From: Streptomyces niveiscabiei | GTDB taxonomy: Bacteria; Actinomycetota; Actinomycetes; Streptomycetales; Streptomycetaceae | NCBI RefSeq assembly: GCF_001419795.1 | Contig: NZ_LIRL01000415.1 | Coordinates: 346-37,570 of the forward strand | Length of the DNA stretch: 37,225 bases | Direction: 5' to 3' | In this document: positions 32,353-37,225 of the stretch, piece by piece | Layout of the letters: the number at the start of each line of letters is the position of its first letter | Numbering within the stretch: the first letter of the stretch is position 1 | The notes under the pieces: model-generated | The model's input: the letters and a program-made list of their open reading frames with translations, nothing else | The model's database searches: none | Told to the model about the DNA's origin: nothing | Made by a program: the position numbers and the translations under genes

Positions 32353-33615
32353 ATGTCGACCGGATCCACGACACCGGCAGCCACGATCCGCCCCTCGCCT
32401 CACGACCGCCGCCCACGCCGGCTGCCCCTCGTCCTGGTCCTGGGCTGCCTGACGGCGCTCGGGCCGCTCACCATCGACCTCTACCTGCCGTCACTCCCTC
32501 AGGTCAGCACGGACCTCCACGCCTCCCAGTCCATCACCCAACTCACCCTGACCGCCTTCATGATCGGCATCGCCCTGGGACAGCTGATCATCGGCCCGCT
32601 CAGCGACACCCTCGGCAGACGCCGCCCTCTCCTGATCGGCCTCAGCGCGTACGTCGCGGCGGGCGCCCTGTGCGCCCTCGCGCCGGACCCGACGATGCTC
32701 ATCGGCATGCGGCTGCTCCAGGGGCTGGCGGGGGCCGCCGGCATCGTCATCGCCCGGGCCGTGGTCCGTGACCTGTACGACAGACTGCGCGCCGCACGTC
32801 TGCTGTCCTCGCTCATGCTCGTCTCCGGCACCGCTCCGGTCCTCGCCCCCTTGCTCGGCGCCCAACTCCTACGTCTGACCTCGTGGCGCGGCGTCTTCGT
32901 CACCCTCACCCTGCTGGGACTGGCCGTCCTGGCCGCCACCGCGGCCCTGCTGCCCGAGACCCTCCCGGCCGATCGGCGCCGTCGCGGCGGGCTCCCCGAC
33001 ACCCTGCGCACCATGCGGGACCTCGTCGCAGACAGCCGTTTCACGGGGTATCTCCTCACCGGCAGCCTCGGCTTCGCCGCCCTGTTCGCCTACATCGCCG
33101 GCTCCTCCTTCACGCTCCAGGAGGTCTACGGCGCCTCCCCGCAGACGTACAGCCTGCTGTTCGCCCTCAACTCGATCGGCATGGTCGCCACCGGACAGCT
33201 GAACGGCAAACTGCTCCTCGGCCGTTTCCCCTCGCAGCGCATCCTGACGACGGGCCTGGCCGTGCTCGTCACTGCGGGAACCGCCCTGGCCCTGCTGGCC
33301 ACCAGCGCCCACGCGGGCCTGCCCCGGATCGCCACCGCGCTCTTCCTCACCGCCTGCCCGGTCGGCTTGATCCTTCCGACCACCACAGCCCTGTCCCTCC
33401 AGCGCGCCCCACACGCGGCAGGCAGCGCCTCGGCACTGCTGGGCACCACCCAGTTCCTCATGGGCGCCCTCGCGCCGACCCTCACCAGCCTCGGCGCCCA
33501 GGGCACCGCACTGCCGATGGCTCTCTCGGTGCTCGGCCTCGCCCTGGCGGCGGCGGCCTGCTGCGCAGTGCTGTGCCGCCCCTGGCGCCCCGATCCGGAC
33601 CCGCTGGCCCGGTGA
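32353..33615 (+). CDS. Bcr/CflA-type multidrug efflux MFS transporter
   Basis: A 420-residue membrane protein. LVLGCLTALGPLTIDLYLPSLPQVSTDL at the N-terminus is the Bcr/CflA hallmark; IGPLSDTLGRRRPLLIG is the MFS loop, and RLLQGLAGAAGIVIARAVVRDLYD is the conserved helix 4 region of the drug:H+ antiporter-1 family. It lies 46 bp after the second propeller gene and probably belongs to the same operon. It exports toxic or metabolic compounds, substrate unknown. Confidence 0.9.
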   Translation: MSTGSTTPAATIRPSPHDRRPRRLPLVLVLGCLTALGPLTIDLYLPSLPQVSTDLHASQSITQLTLTAFMIGIALGQLIIGPLSDTLGRRRPLLIGLSAYVAAGALCALAPDPTMLIGMRLLQGLAGAAGIVIARAVVRDLYDRLRAARLLSSLMLVSGTAPVLAPLLGAQLLRLTSWRGVFVTLTLLGLAVLAATAALLPETLPADRRRRGGLPDTLRTMRDLVADSRFTGYLLTGSLGFAALFAYIAGSSFTLQEVYGASPQTYSLLFALNSIGMVATGQLNGKLLLGRFPSQRILTTGLAVLVTAGTALALLATSAHAGLPRIATALFLTACPVGLILPTTTALSLQRAPHAAGSASALLGTTQFLMGALAPTLTSLGAQGTALPMALSVLGLALAAAACCAVLCRPWRPDPDPLAR

Positions 33616-33844
33616 ACCCCGAATCCAGTCCTCGTCACCGCACTGCGCAGGAAACCCGACCGCGGACCTTCGGGCCTACGAATCGTCACATTGTTCGGCC
33701 GGCTGCCCGAGACGGGGCGGGGCGACACCGCGCGACGAGCCGGGGCGCACCCGTCGATCGAGCAGGATTGCCGGGGCTCCTGCCCTGCGGATCGACGGGA
33801 TCCTGTGGCCGAAGTTGTCTCCAGGCAGACAGAGCGGATGAGCC

Positions 33845-34640
33845 TTGCTCTGCCGCCGTCTCGGGGAGGTCTCCCATCCGCTGGGCTGTCATCGACCGAG
33901 GATCTCGGACGCGGTCGCATGCGGCCGGCTTGCGCTCGCTCTGGTGTCTGGGACGGGCGACGAGCGGGTGGCGGACACGGCATGCTCGGCGACCACGATC
34001 CGCTGGCGACGGGACGAGCGGATCGAGGCCGGTGTCCTTGGTCACCTGGTCCTCGCGGTGCTGCGGGCCTGACCGGATGGTGGGCCTGGACCTCGCGGAC
34101 CAGGCCGGGGACGGCGGCATCACCAAGGCATCCTCAGACGGGGAGTGCACCGGAAAGTCTCCGGTGGACCGTGGCAAGCGGGGCCTCAAGCGGTCCCAGC
34201 TGACCGACGGCTACGGGATACCCGTGGTCACGGTGCCCGCCGGCGTGAACATCCGCGACCACACGCTGCTGCCCGAAACCCTCGATGAGTTTGCCGAGTC
34301 GACCGAACACCTTGACCACGTCCCTCAGCACCCGGCCTTGAGCCTGGACGTGGGGTATGACCACCAGCTGGTCCACACCGGCCTAACCGAACGCGAGATC
34401 ACTCCGCGCACCACCAAACGCGGCACGAAGACACCGATCCAGACCGACGGCCGCTGGGTGGCGGAGCGGACCAACTCGTGGATGAACAACTTCGGCAAGC
34501 TCCGCCGCAACACCGAACGACGCCGCCTGCGCACCGAGTTCTACCTTGCCTTGGCCACCGCCAGCATCACCGTCCGCAGCCTGATCTGCCGGGCCTGGTA
34601 CACCCATCGCTGGGACACCCGAACCACCAGCCCCCGCATC
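33845..34640 (+). pseudogene. Frameshifted IS5-family transposase relic
   Basis: The 5' part in one frame reads SHPLGCHRPRIS, LALALVSGTGDERVAD and RIEAGVLGHLVLAVLRA, then stops. The next frame continues with DRMVGLDLADQAGDGGITKASSDGE, SPVDRGKRGLKRSQ, VTVPAGVNIRDHTLLPETLDE and RWVAERTNSWMNNFGKLRR, the C-terminal DDE domain of IS5-type transposases. A missing AC pair at about 34065 (CGGGCCTGACCGG where CGGGCCTACGACCGG is expected) explains the break. The relic is inactive. Its end abuts the phosphotransferase stop codon; I did not see clear terminal inverted repeats. The 229 bp before it (33616-33844) hold nothing I recognise. Confidence 0.75.
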
Positions 34641-34660
34641 CGACAGCCCCAGCTCACCTC

Positions 34661-35344
34661 CTACCGAAGGACGCTCCCATGGGCGTCGGCTCCTGCCGCC
34701 AGGATCAGGTCGACCGCCGCGTCGAGGGCGGCGATCTCCTCCTGGGTGAGGGTCGGATTGGCGGCCCGCCGGGCCCGCGCCTCAGGCAACAGCATGCCGT
34801 CGGTGCCGCCGAGCTGACGCACCAGGGCGGGTAGGACGGCCCGGGCGATTTCGGCGGCGGCCGGCATGGTGAGCGCCGCCTGCGCGAGGATCAGCGCGGC
34901 CATCGCGGTGTCCAGGCCGGGAGGGCCCACCTGGGCGGTGGCCCAGTCGATCACCACGGGGCCGTCGGGGGTGAGGAAGACGTTCTCCGGGTGCAGGTCG
35001 AGGTGGACGATGCGGTGGGCGGGGTCGGCCCCGGCCCGAGGCGGGATGGCGTGCAGTCGCAGCAGCAGATCGGCCAGCAACTCGCCCGCCTGCTCGCCAC
35101 TGAGGGTGCCCGCGACCAGCGCCTCACGCATCGTCGGCCCCGACAGCCGCTGCATCACCAACTCCCCGGCCGCCGCGCCCGGCCACACCGCCGGCACCGG
35201 GTACCCGTGCTCGGCCAGGTACGCCATCACGACCGCCTCGCCGGTGGCGTCCTCACCGTCGCGGTAGCGTCGCACCACCCGGTCCTCGTCGAGGGCGAAC
35301 ACATCCGCTGTCCGCCCCGCCCCGATCAACTCCCCGATCTCCAC
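34661..35344 (-). CDS. Aminoglycoside-phosphotransferase/kinase-like protein
   Basis: A 227-residue protein starting MEIGELIGAGRTADVFALDE. It contains a Gly-rich loop (GAGRTADV), RIVHLDLHPENVFL with the catalytic Asp of the APH/Ser-Thr kinase fold near residue 117, and VVIDWATAQVGPP with the metal-binding Asp. These features define APH-type small-molecule kinases, though many relatives are of unknown specificity. The length is short for the family but both catalytic motifs are present. The IS5 relic lies at its 3' end. Confidence 0.85.
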   Translation of the reverse strand: MEIGELIGAGRTADVFALDEDRVVRRYRDGEDATGEAVVMAYLAEHGYPVPAVWPGAAAGELVMQRLSGPTMREALVAGTLSGEQAGELLADLLLRLHAIPPRAGADPAHRIVHLDLHPENVFLTPDGPVVIDWATAQVGPPGLDTAMAALILAQAALTMPAAAEIARAVLPALVRQLGGTDGMLLPEARARRAANPTLTQEEIAALDAAVDLILAAGADAHGSVLR

Positions 35345-35584
35345 CCGGCAGAACTTACACCGAGCGCCGCCGGATGCTCTAAGTCAAGTGCATGACGATC
35401 ACGACGGGGACGCGGCGGCCGAGCCGTGTGCCGACGCTCTGGTCCATGACGAGCCTGCCCTGGGGCAGACGGCTCACGGGCCGGACTCCATCCGGGGCTT
35501 CGTGAACCACATGTCGGGGATGTGGCACCCTCGCGGGCACCGGCCACCGGGTCGAGTCCCACGGCGACGACCGCCTGGAACTCG

Positions 35585-35680
35585 GCGAGGACGGTCCTGA
35601 AGGCGGCGGACGCCGAGTTCGCCGCGAACGGCCTCGCCAGGGCACGTCCGGAAGCCATCGCGGCGCGGGCCGGTGTCTCG
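35585..35680 (+). pseudogene. Possible TetR N-terminal fragment
   Basis: The reading frame gives ARTVLKAADAEFAANGL and ARARPEAIAARAGVS, which resembles the first two helices of TetR regulators (a RxxIL-AA-xxF-xxxGxxxxxxxxIAxxAGVS pattern). The recognition helix and the ligand domain are missing, and no credible start codon precedes it. It sits in the gene-free interval 35345-35731, which otherwise shows no recognisable gene on either strand. Treat as a weak call. Confidence 0.35.
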
Positions 35681-35731
35681 CACCCCGGACAGCATCAGCG
35701 TGTTCGTCTCGCGGTACGCGTCCGGCAGGGC

Positions 35732-37225
35732 TCAGCGGGTGCGCCGCAGGGCAGTGGACAGGGTCAGGCGGGAGGTGACGTCGAGTTTGCGGTAGACGTG
35801 GGCGAGGTGGGTCTCGATGGTGCGGGGGGAGAGGAAGAGGTGTTCGGCGATTTCGCGGGTGCGGAGGCCGGAGGCCGCGAGGTCGGCGACTTCGCGTTCG
35901 CGGTCGGTGAGGTGGGTCAGTGGGTCGGAGGCGGGGAGTGCGGTGCGGAGGCGGGCCGCCTCTTCGTGGATGAGGCGGGCGCCGTGGACGCGGGCGATGC
36001 CTTCCGCGAGTTCCAGGTGCCGTAGCGCCGCCGGGTGGCCCTCGGTCTCGGCCAGGGCGTGGGCCGCGGACGTGAGGGTCCAGGCGTACTGGACCGGCAT
36101 GTCCGCGCAGCGGAAGGCGTGGGCCGCGAGGTCGAACAGCTTGGCCGCCGTCTCGTACTCGCCGTCGGCCGCGTGCAGGCGCGCGCGGGCCTCCTGGACG
36201 TACGCCTCCTGGACCGGCAGCCCGAGCCCGTCGGACGCCGACTCGGCGTGCCGCAGCAGCCGGTGGGCCCCGTCGCGGTCGCCGCACTCCAGGGTGGCCG
36301 TGGCGAGCAGCGCGAGGAGGAAGGGGCGCCAGAACGGCCGTACCAGCGGCAGGAGTTCACCGCCGACGTGGTCCAGCAGGGTGCGCCGGCAGCCGGCCGC
36401 GTCGCCCGTGAGGAACTGTGCCTGGGCCAGCAGGCCGGTCGCCGACACCGTCCACCAGCTCTGCCCGGGTCGGAGCGCCGCGGTCGTCTCCGCGAGCAGC
36501 GCGACCGCCTCGGCGGAGTCGCGCCGGCCCCGCGACCAGACAAGGGCCGTCGCCCGCATCGCCCGCGCGAGCGTGACCGCGTCCTGCGCGCCCAGGGAAC
36601 GCCCGAGCGCCTCCGCCTCCCGGGCCCGCCGCTCGGACGCGTCGAGACGGCCCGTCCACTGCTCGGCCATCGTCAGCGCCAGCAGCCGGTGCATCAGGAC
36701 GGGGATACGGGTCTCCGCCTCCCGGCCCAGGTGCCGGATCGCGTCCGTGAACCGTTCCAGGTACAGCTCCGCGCAGCCGAGCAGCGCGAGCGTCTCGGGG
36801 GTGCGGCCCGCGAACGGGTCCGGCATCGCGTCCAACACCCGCGCGCAGTGGGCGACTTCGGCGGTGGCCTCCGCGACGTCCCCCGCGTGGGTCGCGCACA
36901 GGGCGGCCAGCACGCGCAGCGCGGTGCGGTCGGCCTCGTCCGCGTCGCCCGCCGCCCGCACGGCTTCCTCCAGCAGGCCGCGGGCCTCGTCGTGGGTGCC
37001 CCGTACGGCGTGGACGAGCCCGAACTCGATGGCCAGGCGCACCGCTTCGGGCGGCAGAGGCTCGGGCAGCGGGCGCGGGAGCAGGGCGAGCGCGGCAGCC
37101 ACGACGGCCATGGCCTCCTGGTAGTGGCCGAGTTGACGCTCCGCGTCGGCGCAGACGGTGTACGCCTGGAGGGTCTCGCGCGGGGAGAGGTGGGCGGAGG
37201 GGGACGCGAGGAGGGCGTGGGCGCG
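35732..37225 (-). CDS. LuxR-family regulator, partial (5' end outside window)
   Basis: The minus-strand frame is open to base 37225, so the N-terminus lies outside; the internal ATG at 37111 is not the true start. About 497 residues are visible. Most is a helical, alanine-rich TPR-like region (e.g. DEARGLLEEAVRAAGD, EAETRIPVLMHRLLALTMAEQ). The C-terminal 65 residues form a LuxR helix-turn-helix: LTDREREVADLAASGLRTREIAEHLFLSPRTIETHLAHVYRKL. This is the layout of large LAL-type regulators, whose N-terminal ATPase domain would be outside the window. Confidence 0.88.
   Translation of the reverse strand, partial: RAHALLASPSAHLSPRETLQAYTVCADAERQLGHYQEAMAVVAAALALLPRPLPEPLPPEAVRLAIEFGLVHAVRGTHDEARGLLEEAVRAAGDADEADRTALRVLAALCATHAGDVAEATAEVAHCARVLDAMPDPFAGRTPETLALLGCAELYLERFTDAIRHLGREAETRIPVLMHRLLALTMAEQWTGRLDASERRAREAEALGRSLGAQDAVTLARAMRATALVWSRGRRDSAEAVALLAETTAALRPGQSWWTVSATGLLAQAQFLTGDAAGCRRTLLDHVGGELLPLVRPFWRPFLLALLATATLECGDRDGAHRLLRHAESASDGLGLPVQEAYVQEARARLHAADGEYETAAKLFDLAAHAFRCADMPVQYAWTLTSAAHALAETEGHPAALRHLELAEGIARVHGARLIHEEAARLRTALPASDPLTHLTDREREVADLAASGLRTREIAEHLFLSPRTIETHLAHVYRKLDVTSRLTLSTALRRTR

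Noticed and set aside
35388..35731. Short frames on both strands upstream of the LuxR gene
   Set aside because: Apart from a weak TetR-like match they show no start, ribosome site or family pattern.

Overview
The window is high-GC DNA with strong G/C bias at third codon positions, GTG and TTG starts, and a gene repertoire typical of a Streptomyces-like actinomycete: an ehu/ect osmolyte locus, PucR, LuxR, AraC and DeoR regulators, an F420/FMN luciferase-like oxidoreductase and many MFS transporters. Both window edges cut through genes (an MFS transporter on the left, a LuxR-type regulator on the right). I found no rRNA, tRNA or CRISPR array.

Left third (about 1-12.2 kb): after a partial MFS gene and a small methyltransferase comes a minus-strand compatible-solute locus. 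It reads ehuB-ehuC-ehuD-ehuA (ABC import of ectoine/hydroxyectoine) followed by ectA-ectB-ectC-ectD (synthesis of ectoine and 5-hydroxyectoine). A tnpB-only IS200/IS605-type (IS1341-like) element sits between ectC and ectD, in the opposite orientation. A divergent MerR-type regulator, an MFS transporter and a small unknown gene follow.

Middle (about 12.2-24.4 kb): a minus-strand catabolic-looking set reads histidinol-dehydrogenase-like enzyme, APC permease, ThuA-like protein, TPP-dependent enzyme. It faces a divergent PucR regulator, which is followed by two divergent GMC oxidoreductases. The second GMC gene is split by another tnpB element of 1588 bp. Removing exactly that stretch restores a 525-codon reading frame. 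This element also encodes a 50-residue ribbon-helix-helix protein, divergent from tnpB, with a very compact shared promoter and two 9-bp direct repeats 22 bp apart. The ect-locus element carries a decayed relic of the same small gene. The right ends of both elements fold into the same two hairpins with compensatory sequence differences, as expected for the tnpB-associated guide (omega) RNA.

Right third (about 24.4-37.2 kb): a DeoR regulator and an MFS transporter diverge over mirrored operator-like repeats. A strong terminator hairpin follows, then a luciferase-like oxidoreductase with a HAD hydrolase. Next is an AraC regulator divergent from a metallo-beta-lactamase-fold hydrolase, two exported beta-propeller proteins and a Bcr/CflA-type efflux pump. 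The window ends with a frameshifted IS5-family transposase relic, an aminoglycoside-phosphotransferase-like protein, a short region holding a possible TetR fragment, and the partial LuxR regulator.

The most novel features are the self-contained RHH-tnpB module with its predicted autoregulatory operator, the pair of related tnpB elements in two states of decay, and the PucR-linked alcohol/aldehyde oxidation cluster, whose substrate I cannot name.
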